64,000 nucleotides of DNA from Evansella caseinilytica (GTDB lineage: Bacteria; Bacillota; Bacilli; Bacillales; Salisediminibacteriaceae): assembly GCF_900107275.1 (NCBI RefSeq), contig NZ_FNPI01000012.1:1-64000 (forward strand), written 5' to 3'. A program made the translations under genes and the position numbers. Positions 9,379-18,827 of this stretch are shown piece after piece (the stretch's first letter is position 1; each line of letters opens with the position of its first letter). The notes under the pieces were generated by a model that searched no databases, was not told the DNA's origin, and saw only the letters and a list, made by a program, of their open reading frames with translations.

Positions 9379-9397
9379 GATAATGATTCTCATTATT
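9379..9397 (+). promoter_or_regulatory. Fur box upstream of feuA-like gene
   Basis: GATAATGATTCTCATTATT matches the 19-bp Fur consensus at all but three positions. It lies just downstream of a TATAAT -10 (9366-9371). Confidence 0.9.
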
Positions 9398-9434
9398 GTT
9401 TAACGGATGTATAGAAGAGGGAGAGGATGTACTA

Positions 9435-10424
9435 ATGGTGAAAAAATTACTTTCGCTTTTGCTGGTGGCTTTATTCATGCTGGCGGCATGCGGAAATCAA
9501 GACACAACCGGCAATGAAGACAGCGGTTCAGAAGATACGGCAAGCAACGGGAGCGACGAGGATGATGACGCCATCGTTGGCGATGGAACACAGACGATTG
9601 TCTATCTCGGTGAAAATTATCCAGTGCCGGCTGCTATCGAAAAAATTGTGACAGCAAGCCTGGAATCGATGGAAGATGCACTCATGCTTGGCGTCAAACC
9701 GGACGGGGCGATCGCAACTGGCGGGGAATTTCCGGAGTATTTTGGAGATTCGATGTCGGAAGCTGCGGAGATCGGCGACAAGATGCAGCCAAGCAATGAA
9801 ATTTTATTGCAGATTGAGCCGGACGTGATTTTAGGAACGTCAAAATTCCAGCCGGAAGTTGCAGAGAATTTGAACAGCATTGCGACGATGATTCCGATTT
9901 CTCATTTCTCGACGGACTGGAAAGACAACCTGCTGGTGTTGGCCGAACTCGCAGGCAAAACGGAGGAGGCCGAAGCAATTATTGATCAATATGAAAACGA
10001 TGCAGCCAATTTGCGGGAACAGTTGGCTGAAAAAATGGCCGACAAAACGATTCTGATGGTGCGCATCCGCGGAGGAAGTGTTTACATTTATTCCGAGGAC
10101 GTGTATTTCAACCCGGTTCTTTACAGTGATTTGGCGCTGCCGGTGCCGGAAGAAATTCAAGCGTCGGAAACCCAAGAGATGATTTCGCTGGAAAAGCTGG
10201 CGGAGATGAATCCGGATTACTTATTCGTCCAGTTTGAAGAGACGGAAAATGCCGAAGCGCCGGATGCTTTGTCCGCTTTGCAGGACGATGCTATCTGGCA
10301 AAGCATGGAGGCGGCAAAGAATGATCGTGTATTTGTGAATTCCGTTGCGCCGATGGCAGCCGGAGGCACAGCGTGGAGCAAAACAGAGTTCCTTAAAGTG
10401 GTGGAAGAAAAACTACTGGACTAA
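9435..10424 (+). CDS. feuA: Iron-catecholate siderophore-binding lipoprotein (FeuA-like)
   Basis: The 329-residue secreted lipoprotein has a positively charged start (MVKKLL), hydrophobic core and lipobox LAAC, with Cys at about residue 19, followed by a Gly/Asp/Ser-rich linker and a two-lobe periplasmic-binding (TroA superfamily) domain. It should bind ferric bacillibactin on the cell surface and pass it to the FeuB/FeuC-type permease encoded next. ATG 9435 is chosen for the signal peptide and the purine-rich site at 9415-9426. Control by Fur and Btr is suggested by the upstream sites. No partner ATPase gene lies in the cluster, as in B. subtilis, where YusV is encoded elsewhere. Confidence 0.9.
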   Translation: MVKKLLSLLLVALFMLAACGNQDTTGNEDSGSEDTASNGSDEDDDAIVGDGTQTIVYLGENYPVPAAIEKIVTASLESMEDALMLGVKPDGAIATGGEFPEYFGDSMSEAAEIGDKMQPSNEILLQIEPDVILGTSKFQPEVAENLNSIATMIPISHFSTDWKDNLLVLAELAGKTEEAEAIIDQYENDAANLREQLAEKMADKTILMVRIRGGSVYIYSEDVYFNPVLYSDLALPVPEEIQASETQEMISLEKLAEMNPDYLFVQFEETENAEAPDALSALQDDAIWQSMEAAKNDRVFVNSVAPMAAGGTAWSKTEFLKVVEEKLLD

Positions 10425-10449
10425 ATCTAAAGACATGGTGATGTTTGCA

Positions 10450-11457
10450 ATGCGGATGAAGTTACCTGCACACCGTATTATTTTTATCCTCGCCCCAGCC
10501 GGGATATTGCTTGCTTTGTTTTTATCTGCCCGCAGCGGGTCTACATCCATCAGTGTGGGAGAAGTCATCGAAGCAATCTTTTCGTATGATCAGGAAAATA
10601 CGAAACATATCATTGTCACGACATCGCGCATCCCCCGGGCAATCGGTGCCATGTTGATCGGGGCATTGCTGGCAATGTCGGGAGCATTGATGCAGGGGAT
10701 GACAAGAAACTATTTGGCATCCCCTTCCATCATGGGGGTATCTGACGGTGCAGCATTTATTATAACGATATCTATTATCTTTTTACCGAGTATGACCCCG
10801 CTGGAAATGATGGTTTTTTCATTGATTGGCTCAACGTTGGGAGTCGGCACGGTATTCGGCATCGCTTCCCTTGTTCACAACGGGTTATCCCCTGTCAAGC
10901 TGGCGATTATCGGAACGATTGTCGGCACGTTTTTCAGCAGCCTGTCAGCAGCGCTTGCCGTATACTTTCAAGTGTCGCAAACGATGAGCTTCTGGTACAA
11001 TGCCAGAATGCATCAAATCAATCCCGACTTGTTATTTTTTTCGATTCCGTTTGCGGTTGTCGGTATTGTGCTGGCACTCGCCTTGTCAAAGTCGATTTCT
11101 GTCCTGTCCCTGGGAGAGGAAGTGGCCGTCAGTCTTGGACAACGGAAAGGGCTTGTTAAAGCGTTGACGATGCTTTCGGTCGTTACGATGACCGGAATCT
11201 CCGTTGCTCTCGTCGGAAAAATAGGTTTTGTCGGGTTAATTATTCCGCACCTTACTCGGTATTTAGTCGGTATTGATTATAAATGGGTGGTTCCATGCGC
11301 CGGCATTATCGGCGGTATTTTTTTAACGCTCAGCGATTGTTTGAGTATATACGTGAATTACCCGTTTGAAACACCGATCGGCGTCGTAACATCCATTATC
11401 GGGGTTCCCTTCTTTCTGTATTTAATTAAAACGAGAGGAGGGGGGACATCATCGTGA
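10450..11457 (+). CDS. feuB: Iron-siderophore ABC permease, FecCD family (FeuB-like)
   Basis: About 335 residues with about ten membrane segments and the FecCD fold; conserved stretches include RIPRAIGAMLIGALLAMSG and GKIGFVGLIIPHLTR (the ATPase coupling loop). Start choice: ATG 10450 has GGTGAT 7 bases upstream; in-frame ATG codons at 10435 and 10441 are less well placed. The gene begins 26 bp after feuA and overlaps feuC by 4 bp. With FeuC it forms the membrane channel for ferric bacillibactin. Confidence 0.88.
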   Translation: MRMKLPAHRIIFILAPAGILLALFLSARSGSTSISVGEVIEAIFSYDQENTKHIIVTTSRIPRAIGAMLIGALLAMSGALMQGMTRNYLASPSIMGVSDGAAFIITISIIFLPSMTPLEMMVFSLIGSTLGVGTVFGIASLVHNGLSPVKLAIIGTIVGTFFSSLSAALAVYFQVSQTMSFWYNARMHQINPDLLFFSIPFAVVGIVLALALSKSISVLSLGEEVAVSLGQRKGLVKALTMLSVVTMTGISVALVGKIGFVGLIIPHLTRYLVGIDYKWVVPCAGIIGGIFLTLSDCLSIYVNYPFETPIGVVTSIIGVPFFLYLIKTRGGGTSS

Positions 11458-12470
11458 AACAGGACGTTCGCTTTCGAACAGCTATGCTCACAGGGGTTTG
11501 TCTTGTCCTGCTCCTGATATACATCAGCCTGACTATCGGTATCTATGAAATGACATTTAAAGAACTGGTGGAAACGATCTTGCGAATCAATCCATCAGAT
11601 CATCTCGATTTGGTGATTTTTAAATTCCGGCTGCCTCGTATCCTTCTCGCAGCACTGATTGGCCTTGGCTTGGGAACAGCCGGCGCGGTTCTACAGGCAG
11701 TATCGAAAAACGGGCTTGCCGATCCCGGGATACTAGGCATTAACAGCGGGGCGGGGGCTGCCATCGTCGTCTTTATGTTTTTCGTTCATGGGCAAGTGAC
11801 CGGTGCCGGCTGGCTGGTGATTATGGCGATGCCGCTGTTCGGACTATTCGGGGGACTTGCCGCTGCGCTCACCATTTATCTCATTTCCTGGGAGAACGGC
11901 CGGCTGGACCCGCAGCGATTTTTGCTGACAGGAATAGCAGTCGGAACGGGAATCGGGGCATTTACATTATTTATATCATTAAAAATGAAAGCGCAGGATT
12001 TTGAAATGGCCACGGTTTGGCTGTCCGGCAGTATATACAGTGCCAACTGGATGTATATCGTCTCCATGCTTCCTTGGTTTTTTCTATGTCTACCGATCAT
12101 TTTAAAAAGAACGTACTTGCTTGATATGTTTCAATTGGGAGAAGATTCGTTGACGAGCCTCGGCGTTTCCGTGGAAAGAGAAAAAGCGATATTGCTGCTG
12201 AGTAGCATCGGTCTCGTCAGCGCGTGCGTTTCCGTGGCAGGCAGCATTTCCTTTGTCGGCTTGATGGCACCGCATATCGCGAGGCTTCTCATCGGCCATC
12301 GGCATAAACAACTTGTTCCGTTTTGCGGCGTCATCGGAATGATTTTGGTCATTGGTGCCGACTTTATCGGAAAGAGTGTTGTCGCGCCATCGGAGATTCC
12401 TGTGGGGATTGTAATAGCAATTATCGGCGTACCGTATTTCGTTTTCTTACTGTTTAAAATGAAAATATAG
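11454..12470 (+). CDS. feuC: Iron-siderophore ABC permease, FecCD family (FeuC-like)
   Basis: The 338-residue FecCD permease has about nine to ten membrane segments, including FRLPRILLAALIGLGLGTAG and GSISFVGLMAPHIARLL. It starts with GTG at 11454, overlapping the feuB stop, behind a GGAGGGGG site. It pairs with FeuB. A palindromic repeat element (12471-12545) immediately follows the stop and could terminate the uptake operon or separate it from the esterase gene. Confidence 0.88.
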   Translation: MKQDVRFRTAMLTGVCLVLLLIYISLTIGIYEMTFKELVETILRINPSDHLDLVIFKFRLPRILLAALIGLGLGTAGAVLQAVSKNGLADPGILGINSGAGAAIVVFMFFVHGQVTGAGWLVIMAMPLFGLFGGLAAALTIYLISWENGRLDPQRFLLTGIAVGTGIGAFTLFISLKMKAQDFEMATVWLSGSIYSANWMYIVSMLPWFFLCLPIILKRTYLLDMFQLGEDSLTSLGVSVEREKAILLLSSIGLVSACVSVAGSISFVGLMAPHIARLLIGHRHKQLVPFCGVIGMILVIGADFIGKSVVAPSEIPVGIVIAIIGVPYFVFLLFKMKI

Positions 12471-12545
12471 AAGTGTGTGTGTTCAAAAAGGAGGACATAA
12501 CAGCGGCAAGAAGGCCGGCGCGCTGTTTCCTAACTTTTTGAACAT
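12471..12545 (+). repeat. Dispersed palindromic element, short copy
   Basis: GTTCAAAAAG (12481-12490) and CTTTTTGAAC (12534-12543) form perfect inverted ends around a GC-rich core starting GAGGACATAACAGCGGCAAG. The copy at 36492 shares most of the core. The left end contains an AAAAAGGAGGACAT stretch that resembles a ribosome binding site. Confidence 0.65.
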
Positions 12546-12589
12546 CCTCTAGAAATTGAGAATCAGAAAAAAAGACAGGTGGAATGTAG

Positions 12590-13459
12590 ATGGTGTGGGA
12601 AGGCATGCTTAAGGACGAAAAATCATCCAGTATGTATACAATTACGGGAACAGAGCAGCAGCAAATCGTTTCTGGTTTGAACAGGGAATATCACATTTTT
12701 ATATCAAAGCCAAACGTGGAGCCGCCTGCTACAGGATATCCGGTTATTTATTATCTGGATGGGAATTCCGTCTTCGGAACGGTCGTCGAGGCAATGCGAA
12801 TTCAGTCAGCAAAGCCGGAAAAAACGGGTGTTGTTCCTGCGGTGATTGTCGGTATTGGTTATCCTACCGATAGTCCTTTTTCTCCCGCACGCTTTTACGA
12901 TTACACAATAACCCGGGGAGAAATACCGATGCGATCGAAACCTGACGGAACGGCATGGCCGGATCAGGGAGGAGCCGAGGAATTTCTCTCATTCATAGAA
13001 GAAGAATTAAAGCCGAAAATTCACCGGACCTATCCTACCGATCCCAGTAAGCAGGCGCTCTTTGGCCATTCCCTCGGAGGATTGTTTGTCCTTTATGCAC
13101 TGTTTGCCAAGCCCGCCGCATTTCGGACCTACATCGCTGGAAGTCCGTCCATTCATTTAAATGAAAGATCCATCCTTGAAAAAGAAACAATGTTTAGGAA
13201 TCAGCTGGAAAAACAAACGATTTGCGCCGACCTGCTCATCGGGATCGGTGAACTGGAAAACAACCACAAAAGCAATATTGGCAACTATGCGAAAAAAATG
13301 GTAGGGCGACTTTCCAATTATGAAAACCGCGGTCTGAAGGTCAATTTCATAGAATTTGCAGAAGAAGGTCATTCCTCCGTCCTGCCGCCACTTGTCAACA
13401 GATCACTGCGCTATTCCTGTGAAACATGGAATCGCAGCTTCCAAGACCGTCAGGCTTGA
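12590..13459 (+). CDS. besA: Bacillibactin trilactone esterase (BesA-like)
   Basis: The 289-residue alpha/beta hydrolase belongs to the esterase D/Fes group. It shows VIYYLDGN near residue 50, the nucleophile elbow GHSLGG near residue 163 and a C-terminal catalytic His in EEGHSSV. It is known in this family to hydrolyse ferric bacillibactin in the cytoplasm to release iron. It is cytoplasmic, with no signal peptide. ATG 12590 follows AGGTGGAATGTAG; ATG 12605 is an alternative. Placement between feuABC and dhb fits; in B. subtilis besA also neighbours dhbA. No Fur box is visible just upstream. Confidence 0.85.
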   Translation: MVWEGMLKDEKSSSMYTITGTEQQQIVSGLNREYHIFISKPNVEPPATGYPVIYYLDGNSVFGTVVEAMRIQSAKPEKTGVVPAVIVGIGYPTDSPFSPARFYDYTITRGEIPMRSKPDGTAWPDQGGAEEFLSFIEEELKPKIHRTYPTDPSKQALFGHSLGGLFVLYALFAKPAAFRTYIAGSPSIHLNERSILEKETMFRNQLEKQTICADLLIGIGELENNHKSNIGNYAKKMVGRLSNYENRGLKVNFIEFAEEGHSSVLPPLVNRSLRYSCETWNRSFQDRQA

Positions 13460-13714
13460 AAAGCATCATCGACTGAGGAAACCGTCCCTGCCGCAAAAGT
13501 GCAAATCCACTTTTTCAGCGATCCTGATTTAAGCTGCAATGGCTCCGCACATTGCTTGGAGGTACTGGAAAAAGGTAAAAGTCTCCTTTTTCAGTGCCAT
13601 CCAAAATAGCGGTGATCCTTTTTGAACATCCACTTTCAACATCAAACGATTCATTCTGTCTCATCATCATAACAAACGAAAAATATTTGCTGTTCCTCTT
13701 TTTCAAGGGGACAG

Positions 13715-13749
13715 TCGACAATTTTTAATTGAGAATGATAATCATTATC
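13715..13749 (+). promoter_or_regulatory. dhb promoter with near-perfect Fur box
   Basis: GAGAATGATAATCATTATC (13731-13749) differs from the Fur consensus by one base. A -35 TCGACA (13715-13720) and -10 GATAAT (13737-13742, spacer 16) overlap it. I see no gene between 13460 and 13714. Confidence 0.9.
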
Positions 13750-13821
13750 GAAAAAGGTCCTCTTTTGTCGCTTGTTTACCGAAACAGTTACATCAATATC
13801 CGCATGATGGAGGGGTTAAAC

Positions 13822-14592
13822 ATGAAAGGAAAAATCGTGCTTGTATCGGGGGCTGCGCAAGGAATCGGGGAGGCGGTGGTGGATACTTTTGTTGACCACG
13901 GCGCCATTGTCGCAGCAATCGACAGAAACAAGGAAAAGCTCACCGCCTCCGCCCTCAATTGGCAGAGAAAAGGAGGTGAAGTCCATGATTTTCCTACAGA
14001 CGTAAGCAACCGGGCGGCAGTGCACGCGATGATAGAGAAAATCGAAACCGACATCGGCGGGATTGATATACTGGTAAATGTTGCCGGGATGATACGTACT
14101 GGGCCAATAGAACAGTTTTCCCCGGAAGACTGGGAAGCCGTGTTTCAAGTGAATATTGCTGGAGTTTTTCACTTATCCCAGGCCGTAAGCAGGTACATGA
14201 TTTCCCGCAGAGCAGGTGCGATTGTAACCGTGAGCTCCAATGCGGCGGCTGTTCCTCGGAAGCATATGTCCGCTTATGCAGCTTCCAAAGCAGCTGCAAC
14301 GATGTTTACGAAGTGCCTCGGCCTCGAGCTTGCGGAGTACAATATTCGCTGCAACATCGTCTCTCCCGGGTCCACAGATACAGAAATGCAGCGGGCGGTG
14401 TGGACGGATGAAGACGGAGGCAAGAAAGTGATCGAAGGTTCCTTGAAGGAGTATCGTACCGGTATTCCACTGCAAAAGATTGCTGCTCCGTCCGACATTG
14501 CCGATGCAGTTCTTTTTCTTGCTTCCGAACAAGCAAAGCATATCACAATGCACGATTTACGGGTTGATGGCGGTGCCACTTTAGGAATGTAA
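13822..14592 (+). CDS. dhbA: 2,3-dihydro-2,3-dihydroxybenzoate dehydrogenase
   Basis: The 256-residue short-chain dehydrogenase has the NAD-binding GAAQGIGEAV motif near residue 10, NVAG, catalytic Ser in VTVSSNAA and Tyr-x-x-x-Lys in YAASKAA near residue 147. It makes 2,3-dihydroxybenzoate in the bacillibactin pathway. ATG 13822 follows GGAGGGG by 7 bases; an in-frame ATG at 13729 overlaps the Fur box and is rejected. First gene of the dhb operon. Confidence 0.93.
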   Translation: MKGKIVLVSGAAQGIGEAVVDTFVDHGAIVAAIDRNKEKLTASALNWQRKGGEVHDFPTDVSNRAAVHAMIEKIETDIGGIDILVNVAGMIRTGPIEQFSPEDWEAVFQVNIAGVFHLSQAVSRYMISRRAGAIVTVSSNAAAVPRKHMSAYAASKAAATMFTKCLGLELAEYNIRCNIVSPGSTDTEMQRAVWTDEDGGKKVIEGSLKEYRTGIPLQKIAAPSDIADAVLFLASEQAKHITMHDLRVDGGATLGM

Positions 14593-14616
14593 AAACAAAA
14601 AGGAGGCTAACGATTC

Positions 14617-15819
14617 ATGCAGGTTAAAACGGTGAAGTCAGTGAAGGCTGAACAATTGCTTGACGAATACAAAGTCGGTTCTTCTTTCTTTTTCGCATCA
14701 CCAAGCAGGACGCTCTCAGCCGAAGGAATATTTGCGACTATTGAGCGCGATGGGGTACACGGGGAGAAGACAGAGTTGATAAGGCGCGTAAAAGCCGCAT
14801 TAAAGCAAGCGAGCCAAGCTGGAGCAGCTGGAAACCCACTGGTTGTCGGGGCAATGCCGTTCGACATCCAAGATTCGATTCACTTATTTGTTCCGGAAAC
14901 CGTGCACTGGGCCGGACCGCTACCTTTTGAACAGCTGCAAAGGGAGAGGGAACGATCGTGCTTAGGGGAATATGAGATCGCTCCCGTGCCGGCGCCGAAA
15001 GCGTATGAATACGCGGTGGAACAAGGATTGAAAGAGATCGCTTCCGGCAGTCTGGAGAAAATTGTGTTGTCGAGATCACTCCACCTTTCTACTGGTGGAG
15101 CGATAGATGTACCACGCATCCTTCGAAATCTCGCTGGCAATAACGAGAAAGGGTACACGTTTGCTGTAGATGTCCGACATCATCGTCAAGACAGCCAGAA
15201 AACATTGCTGGGTGCCAGCCCAGAATTGCTTGTTTCGCGGGATGGTCAGCAAGTAACCGCCAATCCTTTGGCAGGCTCTGTGCCGAGAAGCAAAGATCCA
15301 GAGGAAGACGGACGGCGTGCGGCTGCTTTGCTGGCTTCGGAGAAAGACCGGCACGAGCATGCCGTCGTTGTCGAGGCAGTCGCGCAATCGCTGCGGCCAT
15401 TTTGCAGAACGCTCACTATCCCTGATGAACCGTCGCTTGTGCAGACAGAGACGATGTGGCACTTATCTACGGTATTGAACGGGGAGTTGGCTGATCCGTC
15501 TGTCGATTCCCTTACCCTTGCCCTGGCTCTTCATCCTACACCTGCGGTTTGCGGGACGCCGACCGCTTTGGCAAAAAAAACGATACAGGAGCTGGAACCG
15601 TTTCACCGCGGATTTTTTACCGGTATGGTCGGCTGGTCCGACAGCCAAGGAAACGGGGAATGGATCGTTACGATCAGATGCGCGGAAGCGGAAGCGAGAT
15701 TGATAAAGCTTTTCGCTGGTGCCGGTATTGTCGCTGGATCGGCTCCGGAAAAAGAATTGGCGGAAACATCCGCAAAGTTTCGCACGATGCTGCAGGCAAT
15801 GGGGTTAAATGATGAGTGA
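14617..15819 (+). CDS. dhbC: Isochorismate synthase
   Basis: The 400-residue chorismate-utilising enzyme converts chorismate to isochorismate, the first step of dihydroxybenzoate synthesis. The C-terminal catalytic half holds [40 protein letters not shown] and the final [14 protein letters not shown] Mg-binding segment. An AAGGAGG site precedes the ATG. It lies 24 bp after dhbA and its stop overlaps the dhbE reading frame. Confidence 0.93.
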   Translation: MQVKTVKSVKAEQLLDEYKVGSSFFFASPSRTLSAEGIFATIERDGVHGEKTELIRRVKAALKQASQAGAAGNPLVVGAMPFDIQDSIHLFVPETVHWAGPLPFEQLQRERERSCLGEYEIAPVPAPKAYEYAVEQGLKEIASGSLEKIVLSRSLHLSTGGAIDVPRILRNLAGNNEKGYTFAVDVRHHRQDSQKTLLGASPELLVSRDGQQVTANPLAGSVPRSKDPEEDGRRAAALLASEKDRHEHAVVVEAVAQSLRPFCRTLTIPDEPSLVQTETMWHLSTVLNGELADPSVDSLTLALALHPTPAVCGTPTALAKKTIQELEPFHRGFFTGMVGWSDSQGNGEWIVTIRCAEAEARLIKLFAGAGIVAGSAPEKELAETSAKFRTMLQAMGLNDE

Positions 15820-15845
15820 AGATGAAACGTGTTGGAGTGATGAAA

Positions 15846-17477
15846 ATGTTTACAAATGATTACAGGTGGCCGGAGGAGTTCGCGCGCTATTACCGTCGGG
15901 AAGGCTGCTGGCAAGGGATAACCTTCGGCGGCTTGCTGCGGAATCGAGCAGAAAGATATGGTGACCGGACGGCTGTCAGCAGCAAAGAACGGGAAATCAG
16001 CTATCGGGAGTTGGACCGTAATGCGGATCGGCTGGCTGCCGGCTTTTACCAGCTGGGGATAAGGCGAAAGGATCGCGTCGTTGTGCAATTGCCGAATAAA
16101 CCGGAATTTTTCGAGATTGTTTTTGCGCTGTTTCGCTTGGGGGCATTGCCGGTTTTTGCTTTGCCTTCCCATCGCTATAATGAAATCCGCTATTTTTGTG
16201 CATTCACGGAAGCGAAAATGTACATTGCCGCAGATGAGGATGGCGGCTTTGATTATCGCCAGCTGGCAAAAAAAATTATTGCTGATGTACCGACCGTACA
16301 ACATGTTGTTATTGCCGGTGATGCCGGCGAGTTTGCATCGCTGGGCCATCTTTATGAGGACCCGGTAGCTTTCCCGGATGTTTCGTCGGAAGCGATTGCC
16401 TTTTTCCAATTATCCGGAGGCAGTACTGGATTGCCGAAGTTGATTCCAAGAACCCATGATGATTACATCTACAGCCTGCATGCAAGCGCGGAGGTATGTG
16501 AGCTTGATGAGCACAGTGTTTATTTGGCTGTCCTCCCGATTGCTCATAACTATCCGCTCAGTTCTCCCGGCGTGTTAGGCACGCTTTACGCCGGAGGAAA
16601 AGTGGTGCTTTCGAGCGGCGCGAGTCCGGATGAGGCGTTGCCGCTGATCGAACAGGAACAGGTGACAATCACCGCGCTCGTACCGCCGCTTGCCTTGATT
16701 TGGCTGGAAGCAGTGCCGCTGCGCCAATATGATTTATCCAGTCTGAAGGTGTTGCAGGTAGGAGGCGCGAAGTTCAACGCGGAGGCAGCGCGAAGAGTAA
16801 AACCTATTTTCGGCTGCACGCTACAGCAAGTATACGGTATGGCGGAAGGGCTGGTGAATTACACGCGGCTTGATGATCCGGAGGAAATCATCGTTCACAC
16901 CCAAGGGAAACCAATGTCCCGTTATGATGACATCCGGATTGTCGATGAGGAAGATATCGAAGTGGCGCCGGGGGAAACAGGGGAGCTGTTAACGAGAGGG
17001 CCGTATACGATTCGCGGATATTACAATGCCGAGCTTCATAATAAAAAAGCATTTACTGCGGACGGCTTTTACCGGACGGGAGATTTAGTTCGACTGACAC
17101 CAGCGGGCTATTTCGTCGTCGAAGGAAGGGCGAAAGATCAGATTAATCGTGGAGGAGAAAAAATCGCTGCGGAGGAAGTGGAGAATCATCTCCTTGCCCA
17201 TGACTCTGTTCACGATGCCGCGGTTGTTGCCATGCCTGATAAGTATCTTGGGGAACGCTCATGCGCCTTTGTCATCTTACGGAGCTGCGATCAGCGGAAC
17301 CAAAATCCGGTGGAACTGAAAGCATTTTTACGGGAGCGGGGACTTGCCGCATACAAAATTCCCGACCGGATTGAGGTTATCGATGGCTTTCCAAAAACGG
17401 CCGTCGGGAAGGTGAACAAACGTGTTTTGCGGCAAATCATTGCAGATAAGCTACAGCTTCACGAAAAACAAGCTTGA
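15846..17477 (+). CDS. dhbE: 2,3-dihydroxybenzoate-AMP ligase
   Basis: The 543-residue stand-alone adenylation enzyme activates 2,3-dihydroxybenzoate and loads it on the DhbB carrier domain. Core motifs: [19 protein letters not shown] (phosphate loop), the aryl-acid signature HNYPLSSPG with pocket residues matching the dihydroxybenzoate code, [27 protein letters not shown] and the C-terminal Lys (KTAVGKVNK). ATG 15846 is chosen because GGAGTGAT precedes it and because family members start shortly before the WP-[DE]-E motif. An in-frame GTG at 15816 overlaps dhbC. Confidence 0.93.
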   Translation: MFTNDYRWPEEFARYYRREGCWQGITFGGLLRNRAERYGDRTAVSSKEREISYRELDRNADRLAAGFYQLGIRRKDRVVVQLPNKPEFFEIVFALFRLGALPVFALPSHRYNEIRYFCAFTEAKMYIAADEDGGFDYRQLAKKIIADVPTVQHVVIAGDAGEFASLGHLYEDPVAFPDVSSEAIAFFQLSGGSTGLPKLIPRTHDDYIYSLHASAEVCELDEHSVYLAVLPIAHNYPLSSPGVLGTLYAGGKVVLSSGASPDEALPLIEQEQVTITALVPPLALIWLEAVPLRQYDLSSLKVLQVGGAKFNAEAARRVKPIFGCTLQQVYGMAEGLVNYTRLDDPEEIIVHTQGKPMSRYDDIRIVDEEDIEVAPGETGELLTRGPYTIRGYYNAELHNKKAFTADGFYRTGDLVRLTPAGYFVVEGRAKDQINRGGEKIAAEEVENHLLAHDSVHDAAVVAMPDKYLGERSCAFVILRSCDQRNQNPVELKAFLRERGLAAYKIPDRIEVIDGFPKTAVGKVNKRVLRQIIADKLQLHEKQA

Positions 17478-17540
17478 GCCGCTGATCTTCAGTGATGAAG
17501 TTAGCAAACATCCTCTTATTTCATGAAAGGTAGTGATCAA

Positions 17541-18446
17541 ATGTCAATTCCAGCTGTTTCACCATACCAAATGCCTGGAGAACAGGAGATGCCGAAAAAT
17601 AAAGTTGCTTGGCGGCCTGATTCAGACCGTGCAATCCTGCTTATCCATGACATGCAAAACTATTTTCTCCGTGCTTACCAGGAAAACGAATCGCCGTTAT
17701 CAGAGCTTCTGCAGCAAATAAAAGCGCTGAAAAGCAGTTGCCGGGAGCTGAACATTCCTGTCGTGTACTCTGTCCAGCCGGGTGGACAGCCAGTGGAGAA
17801 TCGCGGTTTGCTCCAAGACTTTTGGGGAGAGGGAATCGCCGATAATCCGGAGGAAACGGACATTCATTCGGAAATTTCCCCGGATGAGCACGATGTAGTG
17901 ATCACGAAATGGCGATACAGCGCCTTGAAAAAAACGGACCTTCTGGAGCGGATGAAACAGATGGGGCGCGACCAGCTGATCATCTGCGGAGTGTATGCTC
18001 ACATCGGTTGCCTGATGACGGCAAGCGAAGCGTTTATGGAGGATATTCAGCCGTTTTTCGTGGTGGACGCTGTCGCAGATTTTTCTTTAGAAGATCATAA
18101 AATGGCGATTCGTTACGCCGCCGGCCGTTGTGCGGTGACATTGTCTGCGGAACAGCTTATGGAAGAGCTGCAGAAAAGAAGATTTCCTCTTTCACACCAT
18201 CATTTTCCAAACAGCCTGGAGGAGCTCCGGGAACAAGTGGCGGAGATGTTGGAAGAAGATCCTGCTCAGCTTTCCGCTGCGGAAAATTTGCTCGACAGGG
18301 GTCTTGATTCGATCCGGATGATGAGCTTAGTGGAAAAGTGGCGAAGTAACGGCGCGGAAATCACCTTTGTTGACTTGGCGGAACAGCCGACACTCAGCAA
18401 CTGGCTGAAGTTGCTTGCGCATGAAACAGAAAAAAGCGTTCGCTGA
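17541..18446 (+). CDS. dhbB: Isochorismatase / aryl carrier protein
   Basis: The 301-residue bifunctional protein has an N-terminal isochorismatase (about 1-215: LLIHDMQNYF, KWRYSALKKT, CGVYAHIGCLMTA) that forms 2,3-dihydro-2,3-dihydroxybenzoate, and a C-terminal aryl carrier domain with phosphopantetheine Ser in LLDRGLDSIRMM. Start 17541 follows AAAGGTAGTGATC; the family N terminus M-[SA]-IPA-x-x-PYQMP supports it over the ATG at 17523. Confidence 0.93.
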   Translation: MSIPAVSPYQMPGEQEMPKNKVAWRPDSDRAILLIHDMQNYFLRAYQENESPLSELLQQIKALKSSCRELNIPVVYSVQPGGQPVENRGLLQDFWGEGIADNPEETDIHSEISPDEHDVVITKWRYSALKKTDLLERMKQMGRDQLIICGVYAHIGCLMTASEAFMEDIQPFFVVDAVADFSLEDHKMAIRYAAGRCAVTLSAEQLMEELQKRRFPLSHHHFPNSLEELREQVAEMLEEDPAQLSAAENLLDRGLDSIRMMSLVEKWRSNGAEITFVDLAEQPTLSNWLKLLAHETEKSVR

Positions 18447-18827
18447 TCCTACGGCTGCCGTCGGAAAAAACGGTGGTAACTCCAGCTTGGAAGAGCCACC
18501 GGAATTCCGCACGCCGTCCGGGGCTTCTATCATGGAGCCAGCATGTTAACCACAAACCTGTAAAATAACGTAAGCATTTAAAAATCATTAAAGCTGTCAA
18601 GCAAAAAGCGCTTCTACTTTTCTTAAACAAAAAACCGCTAAATTCAATCATTAGGAAAGCTGTTTAGCTGCAGTGCTTATCAACTAGAAAACTTCCCTCC
18701 CCTCGTCTACGATAAATCGAGAAAGAAAGATTCTGATCTTTCGACTCTCCTTTATCTCACTCGGGTCAGTCCAGTTTTTACGTCGATGGGCAAAGCGCAT
18801 TCGCTTTTCTAAAAAGGAGGAATATTC
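18447..18827 (+). promoter_or_regulatory. 380-bp gap between dhbB and dhbF with hairpins
   Basis: This stretch interrupts the dhb operon. It has no coding potential that I can support and no Fur box. Visible structures are CGGTGG / CCACCG just after dhbB, a GAAAGAT..ATCTTTC hairpin near 18723-18741, and AAAGCG-CATT-CGCTTT (18792-18807) directly before the dhbF ribosome binding site AAAAAGGAGG. It may hold an attenuator, RNA-processing signal or internal promoter; none is proven. Confidence 0.35.

Noticed and set aside
13515-13721. Small minus-strand gene between besA and dhbA
   Set aside because: The product is not protein-like, and the region holds the dhb promoter and Fur box.
15603-16409. 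268-codon open frame on the minus strand opposite dhbC/dhbE
   Set aside because: It lies fully antisense to two clear genes, has no recognisable domain and no ribosome binding site.
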